In this document: in pieces, positions 35,515 to 46,860 of the stretch
Position numbering within the stretch: position 1 is the stretch's first letter
How the letters are laid out: each line of letters begins with the position of its first letter
Source: Usnea hakonensis
Taxonomy: Eukaryota; Ascomycota; Lecanoromycetes; Lecanorales; Parmeliaceae
DNA length: 64,000 bases
Assembly (NCBI GenBank): GCA_013423325.1
Contig: BLJB01000040.1
Location: forward strand, 1-64,000
Direction: 5' to 3'
The notes under the pieces: generated by a model
What the model saw: the letters and a program-made list of their open reading frames with translations, nothing else
Told to the model about the DNA's origin: nothing
Databases searched by the model: none
Translations under genes and position numbers: made by a program

Positions 35515-36721
35515 ATGAACCGAACCCTTTCCAATAGCTCCTTGCCATGCAGTTTCACAAGCCCCAAGGACTTCTTGCTTTTCGCAAACAATCGGAGTAC
35601 CGTTATTACACAGACTATCACAGACTGTCCACAAGTCTGTAACGTCTTTTACGGCACAGGAAACCCAGACATTATGGGCGTGGGGGTTTGTCGCCCTCAT
35701 CGTCCTCTTTTCTTTGCCATCGGTTCTCACCCTAACCTTATATCAGGTCACCCTAGCCTTTGCATTGCAGCTAGTCTTCGTTGGCATGACTGGCGTCCTG
35801 TTAATGACCATTCGCTGGATAGCGTTCGTAAAGTGGACCGATCTGCCTCGATCGCAACCTTTGAGACGGCTCCATAAATCGACGGTGGAGCTCTTTGATT
35901 CTTTGACGTTGCTCAATGTTTTCTTATCAATAGCGATTGCTGCTGCTAGCCTGTCACTCGTACGAAATGGCCCACCGCCGATCTTCGAGGAAGAGATCCT
36001 TCGCCTTATCAATGGTATCCAATTCTGGCTCCTCGCGCTCTATTTTCTAATTGGCTTCTGTCTGGTTCCGTTCAGACCTAGGGCTCGGCTTAGATTTTGT
36101 GCTCTGGCTATTTTGGGCGGTTTCACTTGTTATTGCATGTATCTGGCCTATTTCCTATCCTACAGGATATCCACTCCGGATGTCTTGCCATACAAACTCG
36201 TCGTGGAAACCTGTCAAGAAGTTTTCCATTACCCGAAAATTTGGGTCAATTACGACCTCACCCAGCAAGAAAAAGATGATTCGAACAAGCAGGAGAATAG
36301 CACCTTGATTTATATCATTGTGGTTGCCTCTGTGGCTGGCAGCATTTTGGCAATCGGCCTTTTACTAGGACTCATCGTCCTTAGTGTCCTACTCATGGAA
36401 TGGCTGGAAGACCATTGTCAGCCATTGCATAGGTTGATAAGCGGCATAGTACACTTCCTTGTTACCTCACCTTCAAAAGCATGCAAGTCATTCCGGGAAC
36501 ATCGCTTATTAAGAGCTTTTCTCGTCATTACTGTTTTTTGTGGCCATTATATCGCAGGGTCGTCTTATGCTGTTTTTCGGCTGTACCAATATCGATCACG
36601 GATCGAAAAGTTCAACCAGCAAGGATTCCAAGGGAATCAATGGACGTTTGGTCAAATTACGGCCACCATTGTTTATTTGCCATTCGGATGCGATGTCCTC
36701 CTCTCTATCGCAGGTCGGTAG
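35515..36721 (+). CDS. Fungal multi-pass membrane protein with GNPDI motif (381 aa, one intron)
   Basis: Best model: exons 35515-35685 and 35747-36721. The 61-bp intron (GTTTGT donor, CTAAC branch point, TATCAG acceptor) is phase 0 and restores a family-like segment GNPDIMGVGVTLAFALQ across the junction. The N-terminus has several N-glycosylation sequons and three cysteines and probably faces outside. About six to seven hydrophobic helices follow (roughly residues 58-78, 108-130, 150-170, 178-200, 250-280 and 310-330). An acidic, Lys-rich loop lies between two helices in the middle. Proteins with NPDI.G.GV followed by many helices are common in Pezizomycotina but have no established function as far as I know. 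A further 3' exon is possible because GTCGGT follows CGCAG near the stop. Confidence 0.65.
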
Positions 36722-38039
36722 CTTCCATCTGACCGTCTTGAACTTTAGTACTGAGACTTGTCGGCAGCTCTTCATGGGGACTGGCTTCGGGATGAGGAAG
36801 AGCCGGTACGCCAGCCCACCATGATCAGAGCACTCGACGTGGGAAATCAAAATGTAGGAGTCAATAAGAGGATGTTACGTTGTGTCTCGCGTATTACTAA
36901 TCCTAAAACGGCAGAATCCTGGGTCGAGCAGTCCCAGCCCCACGGACACAGTCCAGCCGCCTCTGACGACCCGACTTATGAATAGATCCCCAAGAGATGC
37001 GGAAAGATCGCATCTGGAAGATGACCCAGATATATATCTTTGGTGCTTACGCTGATTTTTATATACGAGAGGGCCTGTGTCCATAGTGCAGGGCGTTACT
37101 GGGGAAGAAGATTGATATCTCACCATCCGCTCAAGATTTTGAGTGTTCAGAATTCAATAATAGAAACATCTGGTAAAGTCTTCTCGTAACATCAAATGAA
37201 CCATCTGCAAGCGCCCCTCATTTCACGGATAACAAATCCAAAACAAATCCCCATACAATGCTACATAGCCTTGGGAGCGTTGCGAATGATGCACTTTTTC
37301 ATCCACTGGTGCTTTGTTGTCCCTCGGTCTAATGGACTGTCAACTCTATTGATGCGAACGAAAGTGCGAGATAAGAACAGATGATTCGTCGAAAGTTTGA
37401 TGCAGTAACAGACGAGCCGTTGGCAATGTCACGACACCGAAACGATTGATTTCGCCATTTGCCAAAGAGGGACGAGTTCTCGTGGCTTTCTTTCCGATTG
37501 AACAGTCACTGCCCGCTCAAGTGATATCTCGGTACACTCTTTGTGGGCGGCGAAAATAGGGTAGGGTCAACGAGTAACCAAGAAGTGTGCGATCGACGAA
37601 TGGTTTGGGCCCAAGGGTTGCTGGCAGCGTATGTTGTCGTATACTTCCGGCAAGTCCGCATTCGTCCATTCGTGCCGTTCTTGTTTGTTCCTCCTCCTCT
37701 AGGAGTGAGTTAAGCAAGGGGCTACTTTTGAACACGAATAGGTCTTTTTATTCATGATTTAAGCGGCTTACACTGACTCCTAATCCATCAGAACTAAGAG
37801 CAGTGAGACTTTCAAGTCAAGGTTCAAATCTTGATATCGATCAACTTTTTGAATCGCACACTCTCCCTATCCTCTTCCGTGAAGTAAATACAGGCAAGTG
37901 GCCCGACGTGGTGGACAGTCGGTTCAGCTCAAGTCAGCCACCAATGAAAGAGAAAAGTAGCCACATGTTTGCTCCCCTTTCCAAATCAAGCCGAAAGAAA
38001 GCGAGTGAATTTTTTTGAAAGCATCGTCGTCATACACAC
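36722..38039. other. Intergenic, no gene supported
   Basis: Short ORFs here are hydrophilic, lack domains and have no splice support. A GGTTCAAATC-like box near 37,820 was considered as a tRNA remnant and rejected. Confidence 0.5.
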
Positions 38040-38492
38040 TCACGCCGAGTCGCAATCCCCTTGTATTTGAACCTGAGGCGGCACGACATCGACCGTCTCC
38101 TCGCCAAAGACGACCGTTGAGCTGCCGTTGAGGCCCGTGAAGGTACAGAAACCGCCGCCTACGGAGCTAATTTGGGAGACGATTAGAGGGTTGTCTGTGA
38201 GGCACGGGTCAGGAATTCTATGCTGTTTCATAAAAGTTGAAACCTGGTTTCTTGCGCGTTTATCCTTCGAGAAAAGTGCTTTTAAACTTTTCATGATTGT
38301 TGCGAACGTCATCGACTTACCAATGGGATGAGGCTGATCATCCGTAGGGAATTGTTGGAAATACGTCGACGGGTCAGACCCTTCCCCGGTGAACGTGATG
38401 CTGACTTCGAATTCTTGTCTGGCTGAGATGGCCGCTGCAGAAGTCAAAGATACAAGTTGGACAAGGGCCGATGCAATGATGGAGTACTTCAT
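38040..38492 (-). CDS. Small secreted protein (108 aa after splicing), two cysteines
   Basis: The minus-strand model joins 38492-38321 and 38194-38040. The 126-bp intron has a GTAAGT donor, a CCTGAC branch site and a CACAG acceptor. Because it is a multiple of three without stops, an unspliced 150-aa reading is also open, but the intron signals are too good to ignore. Residues 1-19 are a signal peptide ending in TSAAA. The mature protein is short, with GGGFCTFTGLNGS and a terminal VPPQVQIQGDC. The two cysteines would form one disulfide. This GFCTF.G...PPQ.Q..G.C arrangement recalls small secreted proteins seen in many Pezizomycotina, with no known activity. A TATATAA box lies about 26-32 bp upstream of the ATG. 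Confidence 0.75.
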   Translation of the reverse strand: MKYSIIASALVQLVSLTSAAAISARQEFEVSITFTGEGSDPSTYFQQFPTDDQPHPIGKSMTFATIMKSLKALFSKDKRARNQVSTFMKQHRIPDPCLTDNPLIVSQISSVGGGFCTFTGLNGSSTVVFGEETVDVVPPQVQIQGDCDSA

Positions 38493-38517
38493 GACGGTCG
38501 AATTGACGGCGTGCTGG

Positions 38518-38524
38518 TTATATA
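38518..38524 (-). promoter_or_regulatory. TATA box (TATATAA) of the 108-aa secreted protein gene
   Basis: TATATAA on the minus strand lies 26-32 bp before the ATG at 38492. That leaves almost no room for a 5' leader if transcription starts about 30 bp downstream, so either the leader is very short or another upstream element is used. Confidence 0.35.
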
Positions 38525-39607
38525 ATCCGTTCGAGGGAAGAAAAAGATAAAGTCTTGGTGCTTGTGTTTTTGGAAAGTTCGGGGCAGTGGGGATTGATAG
38601 AGGGTTGAAAGGTGGGGTACGTGGAAATGGGGTATGCAGACGAGGTCTTTAAGTAAGACGATGCCAAGGAAGAAGCTGAGTGAGAAACTGGGGCAAAAAG
38701 GCTTACGAAGACTCCACTATCCGCACAAATCCGTCTGGTGGAGCGCTGACCTTCTTCCAGAATCAGATCCCTGTTAGCGCGGACAAGCCGAAGCGTTTGG
38801 TAATAGAATTATGGGATATGTATGAGCTCCATGATTGTATACTTGGACAGACGATAGATATGATGATGATTAATGAGCTGATCGAAATAAAATCGGCTCC
38901 GTGCTTACTGGATCGACCTATGAAGGTCTTAGCCAAAGAGCAAGGTTCGTCGTTGGAGTTTTTCTCCACGTGAGTATAGCGGTGGAGTGATGCTTGGACA
39001 TTTCTAGCCCGGGAATACCTGAAGGCTTATTCCTTCTGTGAAAACAGTCTTGTAGAGCATGCGTTCTCTGTTTGCGACGTCCGGTTATGATGATATGACT
39101 GATGCAAAATATTGGATTCCTGCCCGCCCGAACGGTCTCGAAGCAGCAACGACGACAGACTAAGACTCGGTCGCACAGACTTTGATACCAGGAGCCGGAC
39201 AAGGAGAAACCCATGTCCCGAACTATATTGGCTACCGGCGGCTTCATCGCATTCACGTACCGCGAGGTTTCTCACCTGCCGGGTTGTGTTGACAATGAAC
39301 GCAATACCAGTCGTCTAAGAGGAATCTGAAATCTGGAATCTGGAGAGATGAGATGAGATGCCACGTATACAGTGTTAAAGCCAAGTGCTAAACTTAGACG
39401 ATGGAAAATTCAAAGCTCACCATTGGCAAGAACAGTACGGGAGAGGATCCTGGTCTTTGCTGACATGAGTGTAATGTCAGCTCTGCCAGCCGGCGCTAGT
39501 TTTTCAGCTTCAAGTGATCAAGTGAAATCAGGGTTAATTATGATAACGAGTGCATGCACTCATTTGCCAGATCACGTTCCCTGAAGAAATCAAATTTTTT
39601 TCTCTGT

Positions 39608-39692
39608 GTTCTCTGGCTCCAGCCCTGGCTGCATCCCTGGGCCTGGGCCTGAATTGCGGAGTAGTCCTATGCGTGTTATCATCCTCTCTCTA
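39608..39692 (+). repeat. Dispersed repeat, copy 3
   Basis: TTCTCTGGCTCCAGCCCTGG head, GGGCCTGGGCCTG units, then TTGCGGAGTAGTCCTATGCG and TGTTATCATCCTCTCTC. Its head is closest to copy 4 and its 3' part to copy 2. Confidence 0.7.
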
Positions 39693-40273
39693 GTACTTTA
39701 AGATGATTTAGGCCAGCGCCGACAATGGTAGCCAGAGGTAGGCGCCTTCGCGGGCCATCTTTATTGAACCGGGCAAGAGGCCGCTATCGTCTATTTCGCC
39801 TACCATTATCGAGTAGATTAGCAATAGGACGTTAACTATACTGATTATTGGTTCTGCGGGCGGGAGTCGCGTCATTACGCCTGCGGTGCAGAACCTGTAG
39901 GTTTGTTCTTCCCCCTCTTCCCCTACATCTTGCATCCCGTTCCCTCCCCCCCATCTCTTCTCGCTTCTTCTATCACCCTCATCCGCCCCCACTCTTTCCG
40001 AAACATCCCTCCCCCTCCCTCCCCCCCCTTTTCACCCAAATAGCTCCTCCCCAATATAGCCCAATTTGAATACGGAAAATACAACCAGACCACCGCCTTG
40101 ACGCTGTCCCTCGGCCACAACGTCACCTGGGTCGCCCCCGGCGCCTCCGCTTTGATGAGCGCAGCTTGCATTCTACTCTGCCACGTTATTTTCTTTTTGG
40201 CATCTTCTCCTCCTTCTTCCACGCTGGGATAGTCTCCCTTGGAATTATATATATCATGCGGCTCATCCTGCCC

Positions 40274-40636
40274 CTAACCCCTCTCCCTAATATTCGCCTC
40301 AAACCACTCCTCATAATCGTTCACGTCCGCATCCCGCCACTTCGTCTCGGGCACCATACCCCAAGTGATGGCGGCCCCAAGCACATTACAGGCGGCAAAA
40401 ACCCAAAGCACATTCGAGAGGCCGATGACGGTTGGGCCGCTTAGGTAGTTGAAGAGGAGGGCGGATAGGATGGCGCCTAATTTTCCAAGGGCGGCGCTGG
40501 TGCCGTGGCCGAAGGCGCGGACGCGGGTAGGGAAGACTTCCGCGGGGATGATGAAGGTGGTAGCGTTAGGGCCGAAGTTGAAGAAGAACTGGTTGGTGGG
40601 TGTAAGAGTTTGTGGAATGGATTCACAAAAAAAAAA

Positions 40637-40667
<31 letters not shown>

Positions 40668-42262
40668 CGGCAAGGGGAAAGAGAGGAAGGGATCGGGTTA
40701 CCTGAGCAATGGCGAGACAGACAAACTTTCCGCCTGTGCCTAAGTGTTTGTAGTCGCCTGCGATGATGGCGAACATTAACGCGACAACTAAGAAGCCTTG
40801 AATCTGTATCCATCTTCGTCCGAGCTTCTCGATAAAAAAAATGGTGACAAAGTAACCCGGTACGTAACCGGCTACTGCGATTATCAAATTGCCGATCGCG
40901 TTCTTCCTCAAAACGTCGTACTCGTTATTGCCTTTGGAAAATCCGATTTCCATGAGAATCACAGACTGGTTCAGGTTGACCCCGTAAAAGGCCACGTCCA
41001 GCAGGAACCAGCAGGACATGGTCCCCAGCAATGTCTTCAAGTGCCTCCATTCGCGAAAATAGACGAAGAAGACGTCCAGGCTGGCTCTATGACCTTGGGC
41101 TTCAATCGCCGCTCGCTCGGCATCGATTTCCTCTTGCAGTCCGCGGCCGTCGGAGACGATCAGCTCGAGAGACTCCCTCTGACGGCTTTTCCGGCTGGTA
41201 CGGCTGGTGACGGATTCCGGCCGCTTGGGTCTGCTCAATTCTCGGGATTCGAGGAATTTTTTGCCCTCGGGCATCGTGAGACGGGGCCACAAAGTCACAA
41301 GCGCGGGGATCAACGCCAAGCCGATTTGAAGACGCCAAACAGCATCCAATTGGGAGTAATTACCCTCTTTATTTAGAGCCACTGAAAAGCACGCTAATAA
41401 GATAAGAGTGACGATGGAGCCCATGAGGTTCCCCTACACTGCGATTAGCATGGATATTCGGCCTCTCAGGCAAATTCGTTCAGAGGTATTACCCAGCCTT
41501 GGTTTGAAAAGATCCAACCCAACAGTTGCCCTCGTCTTTTCAGATTTGACCTTTCCGCCACGATTGAGGCAGAAATCGGATAGTCTCCACCGATTCCTAC
41601 ACCCAGAACTAGCCGCCAGCAAAAGACCCAAATCATCTTCAGCTTCGGCGTCGGAATGGCATTCGGTAGGCTTATCAGGAGGACTAATCCAAATGTCCCA
41701 ATAATGAGCTCATTACCATAGACAAATCGTCGGCCAAAGACATCGCCGAGGTAGCCGAATGTGAGCTGGCCAAAAATGTTGCCTATGTTCGCCGCAGAGT
41801 TGACTAAGCCGCGTAGCAGAGGGGGATAATGCGGCTGTTTGTCTTGTAACCCTCCCCAGTATCTGAATAGTTCACGCATGGTCAGTCATTGACAGGGATT
41901 TCATCCTCCAATCTTCTACTCGTAGGAAGGTCGCATACTCATAGGTCCAAATTGGCGTCACAAGGTTAATGATGAACAGATCGTAGGAATCCAAGAAGAA
42001 GCCTACACTATCAAATACGTGAGTGGAGATGAAGACTTGGTAGGAGCGATGCAGTGTACCCAGTGATAGAGTATAGCTGTAAGTCGCTCCGGGTCATGAA
42101 TTGGAGTCGGCCGCCGCCGCCGCGTTTTCGTCCCTTGTAATCCTCCTGATATGTATCAGGTAAGTATTGTGAAGTAAACGTTGCCCAAGTAGAACCTACG
42201 AAGGATACCGGCTGTCCATGTTCATCTTTTCGTGTATACGCTTCTTCTTGCCACAGCACCAT
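40274..42262 (-). CDS. Phosphate:H+ symporter-like MFS transporter (PHO84 family), 562 aa, five exons
   Basis: Minus-strand exons 42262-42060, 42007-41939, 41862-41493, 41433-40702 and 40588-40274 join in phase at every junction (introns 52, 76, 59 and 113 bp). The joined protein shows the PHO84 hallmarks in order: SITGVGFFLDSYDLF, NLVTPIWTYEYWGG, GQLTFGYLGDVFGRR, GVGIGGDYPISASI, RGQLLGWIFSNQGWGNLMGS, FLLDVAFYGVNLNQS, AQFFFNFGPNATTF, PAEVFPTR and a C-terminal VPETK. About twelve helices are expected, with a central hydrophilic loop of about 80 residues. Length fits the family (about 570-590). The start at 42262 is tentative because the N-terminal 60 residues include a GRKRGGGG stretch not typical of the family. 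Members import inorganic phosphate with protons at the plasma membrane. A related substrate such as glycerophosphodiester cannot be excluded. Confidence 0.88.
40627..40667. repeat. A10-G31 homopolymer inside the last intron of the transporter gene
   Basis: Ten A followed by thirty-one G on the plus strand, so on the coding strand the intron contains C31 then T10 ahead of the acceptor. The run lies between donor (40701) and acceptor (40589) and does not disturb the exons. Its length in the assembly may not be exact. Confidence 0.9.
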
Positions 42263-44910
42263 CTCCGTTGAGGAGATCAAAAGTCTCGTAAGTTCCCTCT
42301 CAAATATGTGGATAGAGACTCTTTTTGTTTACGATTGTCCGCCAGATCTATAGTAAAATAGCGAGATCTGTCGATTAGCTAATTGTAAGAGATGAGATTT
42401 ACGCTGATTCGAGCGCGAAATCATGGTGCGCTTATTAGTCATAGGCATCTAGAGAGTCCCCTTTGACAGACGGCTGAGTGAGACATGGAAAACAAATATT
42501 TGGAAATAATGGATATTTTGAAAAGGCATCGTCATGCTTCAGTGGGCGCGGCTCACCATTTCTGGTTGGCCGTGTTTTCGTGTAAAGCCAAATGGGTCTG
42601 GACGTATGGAGATGATATGTTTTTAGCGCAAGGGTTCCGTTTCAAATGAGATCCTACTCATGCAAGGAACACCCAGAGAGCAGTCCGAACCTTCCCAAGC
42701 AGCACGTGCTCTCAACTCGAATGCTGATTGACAGAATAGATACAATAATTGTTGGCATTTCAACCCTTGTGCCACCCCATCTAGGCGCATGTAACGTGTG
42801 CATCCGAGGCTCGTATTATGCGACCCGTCCGAACCTAATTGATCATCCCGAACGTCACGGTCCAACAAATGTAGAAGTGATTTTGTTCATCAAAAGGGAG
42901 GCGATATACATGATATGACCTTCGACTAGACTGCATCCAAAGACTGATTCGGAATCGTAGCACGCTGACAAGCCGGCGTAGTTGACCTATTGTGGTCCGT
43001 GGGACCGTGCCTCGCCCGCTGCAATCGACAGCGGTGTGAGCGACGACACCTAGGAATAGGCTCTCACATGTTCCAAAAAGAATAGCTGATGTTTTCCTAG
43101 GTATGTTTCTCTGCTAATTTATGTAGTATTTTGCGGCACATTTTTTTGTCTCGCACTCGCTCTTCCTGAGACTCGACGTGTGTTTTGAAAGGCTGTAGAC
43201 AGAAGCGACACCTAATCAAGATTTCAAAAGATGTCACGGAGGAAGCTCGTACGGCTTATCATGTTGTAGTGAGGTATGTTCGTGAGTCTATAGTAGTCTG
43301 TTCAGATGCACCGTCTTTGTTTGATCGTGTAGCGAGGCACGACATAGACATTTGAGGATGACGAGTGCCTGCGACATGTCAGCTTGGGTTCTTTAAGAAT
43401 AGAAGAATGGCCACTCTCACACGGCCCATCGGGCGTTCTCAATGAGATCGCATTTCGGTAGCGCTCCAAGAGTAGCCACGGGAAAGCTGACACCAACACC
43501 CCGAAGCTTTAGTAGCTGTCGCTAGCATTAGTAGACTTTGCAAGGATAGCCATCTTGAGGTCCATTTTGCAAAGAATCATAGGCGCATAAGCTGGAACAT
43601 TTCATGTTGGTCGTGCGCCTCGTCTCGAATTCTCCTTACTGTATTGGAACTTGTCCCGCATGTCTTAGGTACAAGTGTGATGAAGGTACTGACAGCCAGT
43701 AAGCACAATTTGGAGCGAGGAATGATAAAGCATGACCTGGATGTCTTGACTTGAGTGCAAGATGACCTCTTGACCTCTTGCTCGAAAATTCTTTGCCATC
43801 CAAAGCCAAGCGTCATAGGGCTGCGCTAGTGTTTAGATTTTTCGCTCTCTTATTTTCTTTTTGATCAAACTGTTCATCGAGATATTCATCGAGTATCGCC
43901 CTCGCCCGCTGTGTGGCGAGTGCAACCGAAGATAATCTGTTGCTCCAATGTACTGAGCAGACACGAAGAAGAAGAAGAAGAAGAAGAAGAAGAAGAGCTG
44001 AGTTGTCGATACGGTATGTACATGATTTGGCGATATATTGACACATTTTGATCATCACCGACTGGGCTGACTCTTCTACGAGTGCACGCGAAAGGATGAG
44101 GTACCTCAATACTCAAAGCTCCGAGCTAAGGTTTAGTCTGTGGTCTGGTCTTTTGATTTGTGGCCAAGCCAATGGCTATCTTTTCTCCTTTCTATCGTCA
44201 TGAGCAGGAGGCGTACCGCCTTGACTTGTATACTTTCGTCGTCGATAAACCCAACGTTGAAGATCAAAGCTTCGTTGGCAGCTTCGCAATGCCATTTTAC
44301 ATTGTGTTAGCTTTACGCTTTACAGCTTGAAAGACTGCTGTTCCAGATGCCGCCGCTCGAGTTTGATATATCCCATGACTACAAGCGCTTTACTCGCCCC
44401 TTCACCCTACCCAAGGTATGCAGAGCAGTGGCAAGGAGTCTCTGAATTTGATCCTCTGCCGGTGATCGTCAACCTTATGCTGGATAGCACATCGGATGAG
44501 TCCTCGTTTCAGCTCCAGCTTTGTCTTAAACATCCTGCTTCGCTATCTGCCTTTTAGGTTCCATGATCTTAGAGTGTTACCCATAAAGACGTGTCAAGAC
44601 TTTAATCTAGTATCTAAAAGAGTCTTCTAACCATTAAAAATAATAACACAGTCTATGATTCTATTGTAATACACACACGGCCAGAGTACCCGGCAGCCAG
44701 CAGCCTTGATTTGGAGAGGACGGGAATAAGGTACGAGTACTAGAGTACGCCTTCCTTTATTCCCCTCGTTCGTACTTTTGTTGTGAAACTTTCAATCCTC
44801 ACTTTATTTTCCAGCTACCTTGACCATTACCGCAGAATTACTTCTCGCTTAATTGACTTCGATATCTACCCATCTCACAAAATGGATCCTCGCTTTCTGG
44901 AAAGAGAACA
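42263..44910. other. Long intergenic region, one microsatellite
   Basis: About 2.6 kb without a supportable gene. ORFs are short and look like chance. The GAA microsatellite at 43965 is the only clear structure. Confidence 0.5.
43965..43995 (+). repeat. (GAA)10 microsatellite
   Basis: About ten perfect GAA units in non-coding sequence. Confidence 0.9.
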
Positions 44911-45786
44911 TCATGACTGTGCTGAATCAGATCCCGATAGCCCTCGTTCCCCCTGAAGACGTCCATTGACTTCATTGAGATACTCGGTAAATTCGGATCT
45001 TGTGAAGACCTTTGAGCAATCTTCCGGCACAAAGGAATAGGTCAGCTTAGATAACTTTCTGCTACCTCCAAAAGTCATCGCTTTTGCTATCCCGAGGACA
45101 CTTCCATTGAGCGCAAATCTGATGGCAAAGGGGTTTCCGTGATGCTCCACAATCAATCCCAAGCGGAATGTGTCTGGGAACACGATCTGTGTCAGGGTAT
45201 TGGCCTCCATTCTACACCGGAGGATTCTTTGTTCCCGATCCTTTGGAGCGGGCTCTCTGACCGCCAATATTCTCCAGAGACGTTCGCCCGTGTAAGACTT
45301 CTTCTTTGTCCAGGACGGGGTGCCTACTTGCCCGATCGGGGTGGGTATCTGCGCCTGTAGGTTATTTTCGCTGTCTCGCTCCACCGGATGGCGCCGTCCC
45401 TCTAGCGCTGGGTCTTTAGGTCCAAAAACCTGGGTGATCTTTGGCAGCGGAACTAAAGTGGAAGCATTTCCTTTGCCTTGAGTTTCATCCTCTTGGACGG
45501 TGAGGTCGAGCCGGGCGTATTCCAACTTATAGCTTTCGGTCCAGCTGATTGATACGTCGACGCAAACCATGCATGCAGCTTTATCCTCGAACTGGCCCCA
45601 GTCGATTTTGCTAAATGTGCAGTTTACGGCAGCCTGTCCAAATTTTCGAAAAGCAGCGCTTGTGTCAAGCTGTGGTTGATGAGAACCTAGGCTGGAACCA
45701 GACGCATCGACCAATTCATGTTCGATACTGAAAGCAGCGCCGACTTGGGCAGGGTGGCTTTCTCCGACAGATTCTTGGGAGGACAT
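44911..45786 (-). CDS. Uncharacterised soluble protein (291 aa), divergent neighbour of the CHAT gene
   Basis: I do not recognise this protein. It is a single uninterrupted frame from ATG 45786. There is no signal peptide or clear membrane span. The N-terminal 45 residues are polar and probably disordered. The remainder alternates short hydrophobic strands (AAVNCTFSKIDWGQF, AACMVCVDVSISW, KLEYARLDLTVQ, then after a loop IVFPDTFRLGLIVEHHG and PFAIRFALNGSVLG), suggesting one or two beta-sandwich-like domains, with a KITQVFGP segment between them. The C-terminal 30 residues are polar. The gene is transcribed away from the CHAT gene, with 1.07 kb between start codons. A cytosolic partner or substrate of the CHAT protein is a hypothesis from context only. 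Confidence 0.65.
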   Translation of the reverse strand: MSSQESVGESHPAQVGAAFSIEHELVDASGSSLGSHQPQLDTSAAFRKFGQAAVNCTFSKIDWGQFEDKAACMVCVDVSISWTESYKLEYARLDLTVQEDETQGKGNASTLVPLPKITQVFGPKDPALEGRRHPVERDSENNLQAQIPTPIGQVGTPSWTKKKSYTGERLWRILAVREPAPKDREQRILRCRMEANTLTQIVFPDTFRLGLIVEHHGNPFAIRFALNGSVLGIAKAMTFGGSRKLSKLTYSFVPEDCSKVFTRSEFTEYLNEVNGRLQGERGLSGSDSAQS

Positions 45787-46028
45787 ATTCTAAGATGTCA
45801 CGATTGATTGATGGTTCGTATTATGTTCTTTGCGATGAGATTGTAAGACTTTCGAAGCAAGGTCATGGGCGATTTCTCTGTAGCTATACCAATACCTTAA
45901 ATCCATTGTTGGCGTGGCATGATATGCACCTTTTGGGCGGGGGCCAAAAAATAATGCTAGTCCTGGTCTGTTGACGTGGCGCACATGTTGCGCCACCCTC
46001 ATGGGTGCATTGACCGCGGATAGGACAT

Positions 46029-46292
46029 GTGTTCCCTCGTGTGTACCCCACGCTTACCTTATCAGTAATTTCCAGCCAATGGGATGTATTACACGCATGG
46101 ATTTGGCGTCTTATTCATCCAATTGCATTTGCCTCTACTATTACTTTTACCTTCCTTGCTTACCTCGTTGTCACTTTTCCATATACGTCTTTTCTGATCC
46201 TAGTCATCAGCCCGGCTATGCTAATTTTTATCCTTTACTTTGGCCCCAAGGGCTCTGACCGCGTCTTCTATGAGCCCGTGATGTCCTCTTGA
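46029..46292 (+). CDS. Possible small two-helix membrane protein (87 aa)
   Basis: An open frame between two divergent genes encodes WDVLHAWIWRLIH, then two hydrophobic segments (about residues 30-50 and 53-70) separated by a short polar turn, and a polar C-terminus FGPKGSDRVFYEP. There is no homologue I can name. Two clean hydrophobic stretches are unusual for a chance ORF in normal-GC sequence, but TC-rich DNA can produce them, and the start context is poor. Confidence 0.25.
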   Translation: MFPRVYPTLTLSVISSQWDVLHAWIWRLIHPIAFASTITFTFLAYLVVTFPYTSFLILVISPAMLIFILYFGPKGSDRVFYEPVMSS

Positions 46293-46731
46293 TCAGCTAA
46301 ATTCAGACAAAAGACCTCACGTGCTGCAGCGATAAACCAGTGGGACAGGGCAAGAGAGCACGATGTGGGGGGCTGTATCTCAATTTGAAAGGCTTTGTAT
46401 GCCTCGTGTACCGCCTTGGACCCAGCCCAACAGAGAAGGGGATAAGATTAATCGGTATGGCGCCTCCATTGGCCTTGATTGGTCATGGAACGATAGTGGC
46501 AACAGTGTCGGACTTCTCTCTGGAATTAGTGCTGACGCATGGGCGTAGTGGGATATCTATCGGAAGGTCCAACTCGGTGGTGGATTGATGCCTATGAGAC
46601 GTGCGTGGCTGCCTATCAGGCAGAATTTTGGCAATAGTATCCAAACTATCCACTGGGATTACGCAACACACAGCCCCCACAAGCGCTCACGGATTAGATT
46701 CTGACATCAAGCAAGGGCTGGGGCGAGCTAT

Positions 46732-46737
46732 TATAAA
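46732..46737 (+). promoter_or_regulatory. TATA box (TATAAA) of the CHAT gene
   Basis: TATAAA within CTATTATAAAGG, 124-129 bp upstream of the ATG at 46861. No other close match lies nearer. Confidence 0.4.
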
Positions 46738-46860
46738 GGTCATATGAGGCTTAATCGAGGGTGATGACTTCGGCTTCTTCAGTATTTTATGTTCCCTCTA
46801 AGCTGGACCTGAAGATACGTTCCGTCGGTCTCGACAGGAGAGTTGCTGGAACTGTCCAAG

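Larger units (their letters stand above)
38493..40273. other. Intergenic; dispersed repeat copy 3
   Basis: No ORF is supported. Pyrimidine-rich stretches at 39,900-40,060 lie just beyond the 3' end of the transporter gene. Confidence 0.5.
45787..46860. promoter_or_regulatory. Divergent intergenic region between the 291-aa gene and the CHAT gene
   Basis: The 1.07 kb between the two start codons must contain both promoters. A TATAAA lies 124-129 bp before the CHAT ATG. A small hydrophobic ORF (46029-46292) lies in the middle. Confidence 0.4.

Noticed and set aside
35670..35750. Apparent frameshift in the GNPDI membrane protein
   Set aside because: A 61-bp intron with branch point CTAAC and acceptor TATCAG restores the frame and the conserved segment, so no lesion is needed.
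37755..37850. tRNA-like segment with a GGTTCAAATCTT box
   Set aside because: The B-box-like sequence and a CTCCTAA loop are present, but the anticodon and T stems have several mismatches and no acceptor stem pairs, so it is not a tRNA gene.
40477..40750. Proline- or glycine-rich ORFs across the homopolymer
   Set aside because: They are translations of the intronic G31/C31 tract and its flanks, not exons.
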